The notes under the pieces: generated by a model | Told to the model about the DNA's origin: nothing | Databases searched by the model: none | What the model saw: only the letters and a program-made list of their open reading frames with translations | Assembly: GCA_002394185.1 (NCBI GenBank) | Contig: DGTB01000194.1 | Location: 767 to 22,443 of the forward strand | Direction of reading: 5' to 3' | Length of the DNA: 21,677 bases | Source: Bacteroidales bacterium UBA4347 | Lineage (GTDB): Bacteria; Bacteroidota; Bacteroidia; Bacteroidales; P3 | Translations under genes and position numbers: made by a program | Shown here: piece after piece, positions 21,558 to 21,677 of the stretch | Layout of the letters: the number at the start of each line of letters is the position of its first letter | Position numbering within the stretch: the stretch's first letter is position 1

Positions 21558-21584
21558 TCTCTGATTTCCATGTTATTTTTATTT

Positions 21585-21660
21585 CAATCAGATTGTAAAA
21601 GATTTTAAAAGAATTTGCCTGCGTAGCTTTTTTCTCTTAAAATCTTTTACAATCTGATTG
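21585..21660. repeat. 28-bp-arm inverted repeat upstream of serA
   Basis: Arms at 21585-21612 and 21633-21660 pair at 27 of 28 positions, with a 20-nt loop (21613-21632). Both ends read CAATCAGATTG or its complement. It is by far the longest stem in the window. On the minus strand it lies before the serA leader, so it may be the terminator or attenuator of the gene upstream, an RNase III site or a miniature element. No T-run follows either arm. Confidence 0.85.
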
Positions 21661-21677
21661 AGCTTTAAACTCTTACT

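Noticed and set aside
21585..21660. Invertible promoter flanked by inverted repeats
   Set aside because: The spacer is only 20 nt and holds no TTTG/TAnnTTTG promoter, and no invertase gene is in the window.

Overview
The window looks like chromosomal DNA of a member of the Bacteroidales (Bacteroidota). The evidence is the Bacteroidota-type promoter (TTTG, a 19-20 nt spacer, TAnnTTTG) in front of two transcription units, a DUF3127 protein with an SSB-like tail, a Porin_10-type outer-membrane protein, a thioredoxin reductase, an ECF sigma/anti-sigma pair driving outer-membrane proteins, and a short phosphoglycerate dehydrogenase of the Bacteroides type. Genus cannot be read from the sequence. 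No tRNA, rRNA, transposase or CRISPR array was seen.

Layout: (1) 200-10664, plus strand, thirteen tightly packed housekeeping genes: DUF3127 protein, 5-formyl-THF cyclo-ligase, a tail-anchored unknown, panD, a flippase-like membrane protein, trxB, a porin, rdgB, a DUF151/UVR nuclease-like protein, a BASS transporter, a Cof-type HAD phosphatase, a 69-residue unknown and a cardiolipin synthase. Many stops and starts overlap or lie within 15 nt. (2) 10665-10994, a convergent gap holding a 78-bp imperfect palindrome and a nested hairpin. (3) 15033-10995, minus strand: ECF sigma factor, membrane-anchored anti-sigma-like protein and two tandem paralogous exported proteins, each with an N-terminal repeat-rich beta region and a C-terminal beta-barrel-like region. 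(4) 15034-15522, an AT-rich divergent gap with a clear plus-strand promoter and a roughly 300-nt hairpin-rich leader. (5) 15523-18723, plus strand: LPP20-like lipoprotein, FlgT-like protein, CsgG/FlgO-like protein fused to a DUF1566 domain, and a small beta-barrel, closed by a strong intrinsic terminator at 18847-18878. (6) 21475-18905, minus strand: serA, an orphan ATP-grasp-like gene and mntP.

The most unusual signals are these. First, one palindrome-rich repeat family is inserted without frame disruption into two neighbouring genes (mntP and the ATP-grasp gene) and is read in a different frame in each, like the Rickettsia palindromic elements. Second, a set resembling the flagellar H-ring proteins FlgO/FlgP/FlgT occurs with a small outer-membrane barrel behind a long structured leader, with no flagellar gene nearby. 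Third, a sigma/anti-sigma operon carries two duplicated adhesin-head-like/barrel proteins. Fourth, there is a 28-bp-arm hairpin upstream of serA.

Base composition differs between blocks by eye: the sigma operon and the first 2 kb are strongly G+C-rich, while the LPP20/CsgG block and its leader are clearly less so. Functions are called from motifs seen in the translations; no database search was possible.
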